Assembly (NCBI GenBank): GCA_964425135.1
Contig: CAYRKW010000043.1
Span: 1 to 27,233, forward strand
Direction: 5' to 3'
Origin: CAYLLD01 sp964425135
GTDB taxonomy: Bacteria; Pseudomonadota; Alphaproteobacteria; Rhodobacterales; Rhodobacteraceae
Length of the DNA stretch: 27,233 bases
The position numbers and the translations under genes are program-made. Every line of letters begins with the position of its first letter. Positions within the stretch are counted from its first letter, which is position 1. The notes below the pieces were generated by a model that was given only the letters and a program-made list of their open reading frames with translations, was not told the DNA's origin and made no database searches. Shown here in pieces: positions 6,951 to 14,421 of this stretch.

Positions 6951-7802
6951 ATGACAACGAAAACCGGTAGTAGCCTCGCAGAGTGGTTCTTCCCCGCAGC
7001 CTTCATCATATGTGCCGGTTGGGTGATCTGGCACATGCCGGCCTTCATCCTCGATCTTCTCCCGCACCAATCCGAAAGCCTTCAGGCACAGATCAGCGAA
7101 TTGCACATGCGCAAGGACGTCACGCCCGGTCTGGGCGGCGTGTTCGGCGGCTTTGCGGATATCATCGACTGGGCGGCGCTCATCGCGATCCCGATCCTGT
7201 TCTTCTTTGGCACGCGCACCCTGAAAGTCGCCTCGATGGAGTGGCAACATGAACGCCGCGTCGACCGTATGGCGCTCTTTGTCGGGCGTATCACCATGAT
7301 GCTTATTCTGATGATGACGCTGATCATGCTCTATGAGGTGTTCTTGCGATATGCGGTCGAAAAACCGACGCTTTGGGCCAATGAGCTGACCTTATGGACG
7401 GCCGGTTTTGTGTTCCTGATGTCGGGCATCTACGCCATGCAGCAACGCTGCCACATCCGCATATTCCTGCTCTATGATGCGGTGCCGCGATGGTTGCAAA
7501 AGGTGTTCGATACCATATCGGCGCTGCTGTTTGCGATATTCGCCTGTTTCGTCATCTACGGCAGCTTCTATCAGGTCTTCGTCATCAAGTTCTATAAGTG
7601 GGAGATGTTCGGAACCGCTTTCGATCCGCCCATCCCCGCCACCATGCAACCGATGATCCTGATCACCATCGCGCTCGTCGCCATTCAGGGGCTGATCAAT
7701 CTGGTCGCCGACTGGAACCTGGAGCCGGAGGCGCATTCGGCAGCCGATGACGTCGATGAAGAAGAAATTGAGGCCATTAAACGCAGCTTGGGAGACGACT
7801 GA
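6951..7802 (+). CDS. dctQ: TRAP transporter small permease, extended DctQ
   Basis: The 283-residue inner-membrane protein is the small TRAP subunit. The DctQ-like part (about 105-255) has four hydrophobic segments, with the familiar YEVFLRY and LTLWTAGFVFLMSGIYAM region. In front of it lie about 100 residues with two more hydrophobic segments (about 12-37 and 70-87), so six membrane spans are likely instead of the usual four. The C-terminus is acidic. ATG 6951 has a GGGGA ribosome-binding site. The stop overlaps the start of the large permease (TGATG), implying coupled synthesis. It works with the binding protein at 4674 and the large subunit to import an organic acid, typically driven by a sodium gradient. 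Confidence 0.88.
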   Translation: MTTKTGSSLAEWFFPAAFIICAGWVIWHMPAFILDLLPHQSESLQAQISELHMRKDVTPGLGGVFGGFADIIDWAALIAIPILFFFGTRTLKVASMEWQHERRVDRMALFVGRITMMLILMMTLIMLYEVFLRYAVEKPTLWANELTLWTAGFVFLMSGIYAMQQRCHIRIFLLYDAVPRWLQKVFDTISALLFAIFACFVIYGSFYQVFVIKFYKWEMFGTAFDPPIPATMQPMILITIALVAIQGLINLVADWNLEPEAHSAADDVDEEEIEAIKRSLGDD

Positions 7803-9460
7803 TGGACGTCGGTACAATATCAATCGTCCTCGTGATGGGGCTCTTCGTTCTGCTGGCCATCGGTATGCCACTGGGCTTTGCCTCTGCTGTGATGGCCCTT
7901 GCGGTTATGATTATGAAGTTCGAGCCAACGCTCCTGACCGATCCGTCCTGCTACATTTTCGCCTGTGAAGAAGCCAAGCGGATACCCGGCGTCTTGATGG
8001 GCAAACCGGGGACGGGGCCGCTCTATATCATTACCCAGAAAATATTCGACCTCACCACCGAATATGTGCTGATCTCGGTGCCGCTCTTCATCTTCATGGC
8101 AGCCCTGCTGGAGCGCTCCGGCATTGCCAAGGACATGTACAACGCGCTCAACTTCTGGCTCGCGCGCACCCGTGGCGGGATTGCGATTGTCACCTCGCTC
8201 ATGGCGGTTCTGATGGCCGCGATGTCCGGCATCATCGGTGGCGAAGTGGTGCTTTTGGGACTGATCGCCCTGCCGCAAATGCTGCGGCTCGGCTATAATC
8301 AGAACCTTGCCATCGGCACAATCTGTGCCTCCGGCTCGCTGGGCACAATGATCCCGCCGTCCATCGTACTGATCATCTACGGCCTGATCACCGAAACCTC
8401 GATCAAGGCGCTCTTTACCGCGGCCTTTGTGCCGGGCTTCATGCTGGCGATGTTCATCATCATCTACATTATCATCCGCACCCAGCTTCGACCCGAAGAC
8501 GCGCCGCTCCCCGATCCGCAACCGGGCGATCCAACCGGATGGCAAAAGGCGGGGATGTTCGGCGGATTTTTGTCCGTCTTGCTGGCAGGCGTCTCTGCGC
8601 TGCTGCTCGCACGAGCACTCTTTTTCAATGTCACGGGACAAAATGTGAATATGGGGGAGAATGTCGAAGATATTTTCCTCGGAATGAATTACCACATCCC
8701 CTATATCGCCGGATTTTTGGCCGCTGGTCTCGTGCTGGCGCTCGTGGTGTTCGGCGTCAAACGCTCAAAACTCGGCTGGGAGCATGGCAAGGGTCTCGTT
8801 GCGCCTTTCGCCGTGATCGGCGTTGTGCTTGGATCGATCTATGGCGGCATTTCGGGGATTACCGAGGCAGCGGGCATGGGCGCGCTGGTTGTGTTCCTGA
8901 TCGCGGTTTTGCGCGGTGAAGCCTCGCTCGATCTGATCTGGGACAGCCTCATGCGCACGCTCAAATCCACCGGCACAATTATCTGGGTGACGGTTGGGGC
9001 AGCAGCGCTTGCAGGCGCCTACACGCTCGCAGGTGGACCGAACTACATCGCCAACCTGATCGTGGGCAGCGAAATGCCAACCATGCTGGTCCTGCTAACC
9101 ATGATGCTGATCCTCCTGTTTATGGGAGCCTTCATGGATTGGGTCGGCATCGTGCTTCTGATCATCCCGGTCTTCCTGCCCATCGTCAAACGCCTGCCGC
9201 TCGAAGAGATCGGCCTATTTGGGCAACTTGAGCCGAAATATGTGTCGGTCTGGTTCGGGGTGCTGTTTTGTATGAATATGCAGGTGAGCTTCCTGTCGCC
9301 GCCCTTCGGACCTGCGGCCTTCTACCTCAAATCGGTCGCACCGCCGCATATCTCGCTGACCGATATCTTCAAAGGCTTCCTGCCGTTCATTGGCGTGCAG
9401 CTCATCGCCCTGTCGGTCCTGCTGATCTGGCCGCCGATTGTGACGCTGCTGTTGAAGTGA
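7802..9460 (+). CDS. dctM: TRAP transporter large permease, extended DctM
   Basis: This 552-residue multi-span membrane protein forms the transport channel of the TRAP system. Conserved DctM segments include VPLFIFMAALLERSGIA, AAMSGIIGGEVVLLG, the GSLGTMIPPS loop and GAFMDWVGIVLLIIPVFLPI. It is over 100 residues longer than a typical 425-residue DctM. One insertion follows the first span (about 40-75). A second, in the middle (about 235-345), contains two or three extra hydrophobic segments. Matching extensions in both permeases suggest a distinct TRAP subfamily in which extra helices of the small and large subunits pack together. It is the last gene of the operon; two hairpins follow. Confidence 0.9.
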   Translation: MDVGTISIVLVMGLFVLLAIGMPLGFASAVMALAVMIMKFEPTLLTDPSCYIFACEEAKRIPGVLMGKPGTGPLYIITQKIFDLTTEYVLISVPLFIFMAALLERSGIAKDMYNALNFWLARTRGGIAIVTSLMAVLMAAMSGIIGGEVVLLGLIALPQMLRLGYNQNLAIGTICASGSLGTMIPPSIVLIIYGLITETSIKALFTAAFVPGFMLAMFIIIYIIIRTQLRPEDAPLPDPQPGDPTGWQKAGMFGGFLSVLLAGVSALLLARALFFNVTGQNVNMGENVEDIFLGMNYHIPYIAGFLAAGLVLALVVFGVKRSKLGWEHGKGLVAPFAVIGVVLGSIYGGISGITEAAGMGALVVFLIAVLRGEASLDLIWDSLMRTLKSTGTIIWVTVGAAALAGAYTLAGGPNYIANLIVGSEMPTMLVLLTMMLILLFMGAFMDWVGIVLLIIPVFLPIVKRLPLEEIGLFGQLEPKYVSVWFGVLFCMNMQVSFLSPPFGPAAFYLKSVAPPHISLTDIFKGFLPFIGVQLIALSVLLIWPPIVTLLLK

Positions 9461-9514
9461 CGCGAGGAAAGAGATCGCAAGTTAGCTTCATCTTTCCAAA
9501 AATACTCAACAATG

Positions 9515-9539
9515 ATTTCGCGCGCAACGCGCGCGAAAT
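9515..9539. terminator. perfect 11-bp hairpin in convergent gap
   Basis: ATTTCGCGCGC (9515-9525) pairs perfectly with GCGCGCGAAAT (9529-9539) around a three-base loop. It lies between the ends of dctM and msrA. No T tract follows on either strand, so classic intrinsic termination is not assured. It may block transcription or protect 3' ends. Confidence 0.5.
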
Positions 9540-9549
9540 GACATAACGT

Positions 9550-9567
9550 GCGGCCCGTAAGGGCCGC
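9550..9567. terminator. second perfect hairpin in convergent gap
   Basis: GCGGCCC (9550-9556) and GGGCCGC (9561-9567) form a 7-bp GC stem with a GTAA tetraloop, ten bases beyond the first hairpin. It lacks a T tract. It is a plausible 3' structure for msrA or the TRAP operon. Confidence 0.45.
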
Positions 9568-9584
9568 TCCGCTAGAAAATATTC

Positions 9585-10091
9585 TTACTCCGCCGCATCC
9601 CGCTTCGGCAGCACCCAACCGGGCCGCACAAAATGGCAGGTATAGCCATTGGGTATCCGCTCCAGATAATCCTGATGCTCCGGCTCCGCTTCCCAAAAGT
9701 CACCAACAGGCTCCACCTCTGTCACGACTTTCCCCGGCCAAAGCCCTGACGCATCAACATCCGCAATCGTGTTTTGCGCCTCGACCTTTTGCGCCTCATC
9801 CTCATAGTAAATCGCTGACCGGTACGACATACCCCGGTCATTGCCCTGACGATTGGGCGTGGTCGGGTCATGGATTTGGAAGAAGAACTCCAGAAGGCGC
9901 CGATAGGACATCACCGACGGATCATAAATCACCTCAATCGCTTCAGCATGTGTGCCGTGATTGCGGTACGTTGCATTCGGGACATCGCCGCCGGAATACC
10001 CGACACGGGTGGAGATAACGCCAGGCATTTTGCGGATCAGATCCTGCATCCCCCAAAAGCACCCACCGGCCAGCACTGCACGTTCTTGCAT
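9585..10091 (-). CDS. msrA: peptide-methionine (S)-S-oxide reductase MsrA
   Basis: MsrA repairs oxidised methionine by reducing the S-sulfoxide, in the cytoplasm. The 168-residue protein begins almost at the active site GGCFWG, with the nucleophilic Cys11. It continues with the family signatures VGYSGG, THAEAIEV, DPTTPNRQGNDRGMSYRSAI and YLERIPNGY. The only other cysteine is Cys152 in YTCHF; there is no C-terminal resolving-Cys tail, so recycling may use a different thiol arrangement. ATG 10091 has a strong ribosome-binding site (AAGGAG). It stands alone between two transport operons and converges on the TRAP genes. Confidence 0.95.
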   Translation of the reverse strand: MQERAVLAGGCFWGMQDLIRKMPGVISTRVGYSGGDVPNATYRNHGTHAEAIEVIYDPSVMSYRRLLEFFFQIHDPTTPNRQGNDRGMSYRSAIYYEDEAQKVEAQNTIADVDASGLWPGKVVTEVEPVGDFWEAEPEHQDYLERIPNGYTCHFVRPGWVLPKRDAAE

Positions 10092-10153
10092 GATGTGTCT
10101 CCTTTTTTGCTCGCACTATAGATAATCATCCGAAGCGCAAAATCCAGATCAGC

Positions 10154-12208
10154 TCAGATATGGCTCACGCTCAGCCCGTATTGCTCTTGTTTGCGCTTGC
10201 TAACCGCTTGGGTCATCCGATCGGCGATCATGGCAATCACCGCCATGCCAATCCCTGCCGTCATACCGACACCGAAATCTCCATCGCCAAGCCCGATGTA
10301 GATCTGTTGGCCCAGCCCGTTGGTGCCAACAAGCGCGGCGATCACCAGCATGCCGATACCGTAAATAATCGTCTGGTTCAGCCCCAGCATAATCGCAGGC
10401 AGCGCCAAAGGCAGCTTCACCCGCAGCAGCATTTGCCACCTCGTGCAGCCAATCGTCTCCGCCGCCTCGATCACATCGGGCGACAGATTGCGCAGCCCGT
10501 GCTCGGTGTAGCGGATGGCGGGCACAATCGCATAGGCAATCACGGCCAGAAGCGCCGTGAACTCACCGATTTTGAAGACCATCACAAACGGGATCAGGAT
10601 CACAAAGAGCGGCATGGTTTGCAGCGTGTCCATGATCGGACGCACGATTGCGGATACGATGCGGCTCTCGGAGGCCCAGATGCCAATGAGCGTGCCAAGG
10701 ACAAAGGAGATCATCACCGCCACACCGCACAGATAAAGCGACAGGACCGATTCTTTCCAAACGCCAGCAAGGATGAGAAAGGCGAGTGCTATGGACGTGC
10801 CGATGGCCAGCCCAATGCCGGAGGTGACGTAAGCTGCATAGACCAGCACCGCCACAAGCGCGAGCCACGGCATATTGGTCAACCCGATGAACGACATAAC
10901 GCCCCACAGCACAATGATGGCGGCCAGCGTTCTGCGCTCTTTGAGGAAAGCCCAGATCGCTCCGGCGGCGATCATGGCGGCATAAGCGGCGATGATCGGC
11001 GGGGACATGGCAAAGCCCCATGTGAACGGGCTGACCGCTTGGCCCAAACCGATTTTTATGGGGAGCATGATGAAGAAGAAAGCCGAGTTTTTGACCGCCT
11101 CGATCGTCAGGCGGCCATTGATGACGATATACTCCAGCGCCTCGTTCATCGCTTTTGCCGGGTTCCAGATCAGCGCTTCGGGCCAGACGCGCAGTGCGGG
11201 GACGACCATCGAGAGCGCGGCAATCGCAAGGATAATGAGACCGCCCATCACCCACATGCGCCGCGCCGCGCCATCATCGGTGGTTGTGCGCGATTTGGTG
11301 GCATAGGCATAGGTGATCCGGTCCAGCGCCATAGCGATCAGCGCGATGACAAACCCGGCCAGCAGGCTCTCGCCAAACTGCGCTTTGCGCATCGTCGATA
11401 GCACTTCCCAGCCAATGTCATTCGTCCCCCCGATAATCGACGCGATGATCACCATCGACAACGACGCCATGGTGGTTTGGTTCACTCCCAAAAGCATCTG
11501 GCGCTGGGCTGCTGGCATACGGACTTTCCAGAAAAGCTGCGCGCGCGTGGTGCCGGAGATCATGCCCGCCTCGATAATCTCGCTCGGAACCGCTTTGAGC
11601 CCCAGGATCGTGTTCCGCACCATTGGCGGGAAGGCGTAGAGAACTGAGGCGACAAGACCAACCGTGGTGCCAAATCCGAAAAGGATGAGGATCGGCAGAA
11701 GATACGCAAACGCCGGAATGGTCTGCAGCAGATCAAGCATCGGCATGATCACCCGCCGCGCCCGCAGGGAATAAAAGCCCAACACGCCAAAACCAAAGCC
11801 GGTGGCGACGGCCATCGGCACTGAGATCAGAACGATGGCAAGCGAATTCATGCTTTGCGCCCAATAACCGATCACTGCCATGTAGATCATCGCAAGCCCT
11901 GCAAAAAGCGCGAGCCGCCAGCCCGATCCGATGAAACCAAGCAGGATGAAAAACGCGGTGGTGACGCTCCAGGGCAGGGCTTGCAGCAACCATTGCGCCC
12001 AGCGGACGGGCCATTCGAGCAGCCAGCCGATGGCCTTGAAAACAGGTCCGAAGAGATCGACGAACCCACGCATGAAAGTGTTCATCGCATCGGTTGGCGA
12101 GATGATCCACGTGTCGGGAAATGTGCTCAGCACACCAGAGCTGTGATAAAGCGCAAGTGTCAGCGCGGCGAGGCCGAGCCAGATCAGCGGTTGCGCGTCC
12201 CGTGTCAC
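10154..12208 (-). CDS. betaine-type ABC transporter, fused double permease
   Basis: This 684-residue inner-membrane protein holds two complete ProW-like permease domains in tandem, so one chain could replace the usual homodimer. Each half has a coupling (EAA) loop: the first around EIIEAGMISGTTRAQLFWKV, the second around DVIEAAETIGCTRWQMLLRV, each followed by a LGxNQT segment. The start is GTG 12208, which overlaps the ATPase stop (GTGA). The open frame extends to 12448, but that part lies over the ATPase gene and has no membrane character. Together with the ATPase and binding protein it probably imports glycine betaine, choline or a similar quaternary amine as an osmolyte or nutrient. The exact ligand is not proven. 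Confidence 0.9.
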   Translation of the reverse strand: MTRDAQPLIWLGLAALTLALYHSSGVLSTFPDTWIISPTDAMNTFMRGFVDLFGPVFKAIGWLLEWPVRWAQWLLQALPWSVTTAFFILLGFIGSGWRLALFAGLAMIYMAVIGYWAQSMNSLAIVLISVPMAVATGFGFGVLGFYSLRARRVIMPMLDLLQTIPAFAYLLPILILFGFGTTVGLVASVLYAFPPMVRNTILGLKAVPSEIIEAGMISGTTRAQLFWKVRMPAAQRQMLLGVNQTTMASLSMVIIASIIGGTNDIGWEVLSTMRKAQFGESLLAGFVIALIAMALDRITYAYATKSRTTTDDGAARRMWVMGGLIILAIAALSMVVPALRVWPEALIWNPAKAMNEALEYIVINGRLTIEAVKNSAFFFIMLPIKIGLGQAVSPFTWGFAMSPPIIAAYAAMIAAGAIWAFLKERRTLAAIIVLWGVMSFIGLTNMPWLALVAVLVYAAYVTSGIGLAIGTSIALAFLILAGVWKESVLSLYLCGVAVMISFVLGTLIGIWASESRIVSAIVRPIMDTLQTMPLFVILIPFVMVFKIGEFTALLAVIAYAIVPAIRYTEHGLRNLSPDVIEAAETIGCTRWQMLLRVKLPLALPAIMLGLNQTIIYGIGMLVIAALVGTNGLGQQIYIGLGDGDFGVGMTAGIGMAVIAMIADRMTQAVSKRKQEQYGLSVSHI

Positions 12209-13299
12209 GTCGAAAGATCCACGTCCGCACCATCGAGAACGCCTGACGCCAGCGCTTTGACAACATCGCGCGCGTTCAATGCGCCAACGTCCTGACCAGC
12301 TGCGTCGCGTACCATCACCCCCGCCTCGTGATCCGCCAGATAGGGCAGGAGCGACGCCAGTTTGGCATCGGCATTGATGTGCCCCATGCCCGTCTTGAAC
12401 GGGCGATCCGCATCGGCAATGTCTCCGGCGGTTAGCACCATCTCCCACGGCACATCATTGGTGAACTCGCGCACATAATCGTCGGTAGGGTTCAGGATCA
12501 GATCGACCGGGCGCCCGATCTGTACCACCGCACCATCGCGCATAATCGCCATACGATCCGCGATCCGCAGCGCTTCGAGAAAGTCATGGGTGATGAAGAC
12601 GATGGATTTGTGCAACTCGCGCTGAAGCCGCAAAAATTCGTCCTGCATCTGACGGCGAATGAGCGGATCAAGCGCGCTGAACGGCTCATCAAGAAACCAC
12701 AATTCCGGCTCAACCGCGAGCGAGCGCGCGATCCCGACACGCTGCTGCTGCCCGCCAGAGAGCTGCCGCGGAAAACTATCCTCGCGCCCGCCAAGCCCGA
12801 CAAGATCAATCATCGCCTGCGCCTTGGCACGGCGCGTTGTGCGGTCGATACCCTGCACCTCCAGCGGGAAGGCGACATTATCCAGCACACTCAGATGCGG
12901 CATCAGCCCGAAATTCTGGAACACCATCCCCATCTTGTGACGACGGTACGCGATCAGCTCCGCCTGGTTGATCCCCAGCAAATCCTGCCCATCGAGCAAA
13001 ATCTCTCCAGCCGTCGGCTCCACAATGCGCGACAGGCATCGCACCATCGTCGATTTACCCGAGCCGGACAGCCCCATGATGACGAAAATCTCACCGACAT
13101 GGACATCGAAGGATACATTGGCGGCGGCGACAATATGCTGCGTGTCGCGAATGGTCTGCGCATGGCTCAGGGCGCGCGCCGTATCGCCCACATCCCCCAT
13201 TTTGCCATCGAAAAATTGCGCAGGCTTGTCGCCGTAGACCTTCCAGACGTTTTTGCAGGAGATTTTCACCGGGTTAGGATGTGCAGCGTCGGACGGCAA
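12205..13299 (-). CDS. betaine-type ABC transporter ATP-binding protein, ProV-like
   Basis: The 364-residue ATPase powers the uptake system. Motifs in order are Walker A GLSGSGKST (76-84), Q-loop Gln128, signature LSGGQQQR (180-187), Walker B LWFLDEP (200-206, catalytic Glu205), D-loop SALD and switch His238 (ITHD). The roughly 50-residue stretch before Walker A, with AQTIRDTQHIVAAANVSFDV, is typical of the ProV/OpuAA group. Past residue 280 comes a CBS-like regulatory tail ending in ALNARDVVKALASG. The start is a TTG at 13299 preceded by GGAG seven bases away. It overlaps the permease start and lies just after the terminator hairpin at 13313-13347. Confidence 0.9.
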   Translation of the reverse strand: MPSDAAHPNPVKISCKNVWKVYGDKPAQFFDGKMGDVGDTARALSHAQTIRDTQHIVAAANVSFDVHVGEIFVIMGLSGSGKSTMVRCLSRIVEPTAGEILLDGQDLLGINQAELIAYRRHKMGMVFQNFGLMPHLSVLDNVAFPLEVQGIDRTTRRAKAQAMIDLVGLGGREDSFPRQLSGGQQQRVGIARSLAVEPELWFLDEPFSALDPLIRRQMQDEFLRLQRELHKSIVFITHDFLEALRIADRMAIMRDGAVVQIGRPVDLILNPTDDYVREFTNDVPWEMVLTAGDIADADRPFKTGMGHINADAKLASLLPYLADHEAGVMVRDAAGQDVGALNARDVVKALASGVLDGADVDLST

Positions 13300-13312
13300 T
13301 TTCAGGCTCCAT

Positions 13313-13347
13313 AAAAATCCCTGCGCCCGGGTTGTACGGGCGCAGGG
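13313..13347 (-). terminator. rho-independent terminator/attenuator after the binding-protein gene
   Basis: On the minus strand a perfect 11-bp GC-rich stem (plus 13337-13347 with 13319-13329, seven-base loop) is followed by a run of five T (plus 13313-13317). It separates the binding-protein gene from the ATPase and permease genes. This should favour excess binding protein, with read-through supplying the rest. Confidence 0.85.
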
Positions 13348-13376
13348 GGAAGGTTTTGATAGTCAGAACTGCCGGA

Positions 13377-14297
13377 TCAGTTCATCCAGGCGGACCAGAC
13401 GCTTTCATTCGCACCCATCCACTCGGCCACGGCATCCTCAACCGACATGCCGTCCTGATCCACCTTCTTGATCAGCGCATTTTGCACATCGTTGGACAGA
13501 GCGATTTTACCAATTGCCGCATGCGCTTCAGGCCATTTTTCCGCGAAATCACCGCTAACGATCTTCTGTACTTTTGCTTGCGCAAAGCCGCAGGCATCGC
13601 CGCGCGATTGTGGCGGGCCTGCCTCGCAATCAGGATCAGCACGGTCCCATTCGACAAGTTTCAGCTCAATATCCGCATGCACCCAATGGGGCTGCCAAAA
13701 CATCATCAGCATTGGTTGCTCGGTGGCGACGGCGGCTTTCATCTCGGCAACCATCGCACCCTCAGAGCCACCCGCCACAGGTTGCAGCGGCATGCCCAGC
13801 ATCTCCACCAGATCCTTGGAACGCGTGCCCCAATCCGCCGGATAGGTGATCAGACGCCCATTGGGGAAGGTGTCGGCAGCAGCAAACGCCTGCGCGCAAT
13901 CAAAGAGCGCTTCGTATTTCGGCAGGCCAGGGCAAGCCTCTTCCATATACGGCGGGTAGAACCAGCCCTCAGACGGTGTCAGACCCAACTCGCCGATAAC
14001 CTCAATGTCGCCGGACTCAACCGCCTTGGGATAAATATCACCAACATTGTTGGTCCAGATCTCGGGATTGAAATGCAAAGACCCCTCTGCAATCGCGGCA
14101 AACTGCGGTACAGCGCCAGCGGTCACATATTCAACGTCCATGCCCATCTTTTGCAACACCGAGCCTGCGATATTCGCGCTCAGATGCTGGCCGCTCCACT
14201 CATTGATCGCGATTTTGATCGGCTCTGCAAAAGCAGTGGACGCAGCGCCCAGCGTTATCGCAGCAGTCAGCGCAAACGCGCCTGCGGATTTCATCAT
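13377..14297 (-). CDS. betaine-type ABC transporter substrate-binding protein
   Basis: This periplasmic protein is 306 residues from ATG 14297. A signal peptide (MMKSAGAFALTAAITLGAAS...AFA) is cut before EPIKIAINEW, followed by an OpuAC/ProX-type fold. Tryptophans expected to build the aromatic cage for a quaternary ammonium are seen in FNPEIW, DWGTRSKD and FWQPHWVHAD. Four cysteines in the mature part may pair. The longer frame to 14351 is rejected because AGGAGA lies just upstream of 14297 and the signal peptide starts there; ATG 14294 is nearly as good. It is the first gene of the operon, has a good promoter candidate upstream and a terminator downstream. Choline or betaine specificity is inferred from the family. 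Confidence 0.88.
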   Translation of the reverse strand: MMKSAGAFALTAAITLGAASTAFAEPIKIAINEWSGQHLSANIAGSVLQKMGMDVEYVTAGAVPQFAAIAEGSLHFNPEIWTNNVGDIYPKAVESGDIEVIGELGLTPSEGWFYPPYMEEACPGLPKYEALFDCAQAFAAADTFPNGRLITYPADWGTRSKDLVEMLGMPLQPVAGGSEGAMVAEMKAAVATEQPMLMMFWQPHWVHADIELKLVEWDRADPDCEAGPPQSRGDACGFAQAKVQKIVSGDFAEKWPEAHAAIGKIALSNDVQNALIKKVDQDGMSVEDAVAEWMGANESVWSAWMN

Positions 14298-14337
14298 CTC
14301 ATCTCTCCTGTTGATGTTTTGTGTCAGCTTTGGTGAA

Positions 14338-14366
14338 ACTAGATCACCCACCAGAATTTATGTCAA
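14338..14366 (-). promoter_or_regulatory. promoter of the betaine-type ABC operon
   Basis: On the minus strand TTGACA (plus 14361-14366) is followed after 17 bases by TCTAGT (plus 14338-14343). The -35 is perfect and the -10 matches four of six positions. It lies about 35 bases upstream of the ribosome-binding site for the gene starting at 14297. Confidence 0.55.
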
Positions 14367-14421
14367 TCGAAGCCCGCCCAGATGCGTTTTGGTCATCGCG
14401 TTTTGCGCTCCGGCGACAGGA

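Noticed and set aside
9548..10018. A 156-residue plus-strand open frame opposite msrA
   Set aside because: It is antisense to the clear MsrA coding region, has a low-complexity Pro/His/Ala composition and no family features.
12209..12448. Extension of the double-permease frame upstream to 12448
   Set aside because: The extra 80 residues have no membrane character, lie fully over the ATPase gene in another frame, and GTG 12208 forms a normal GTGA overlap.
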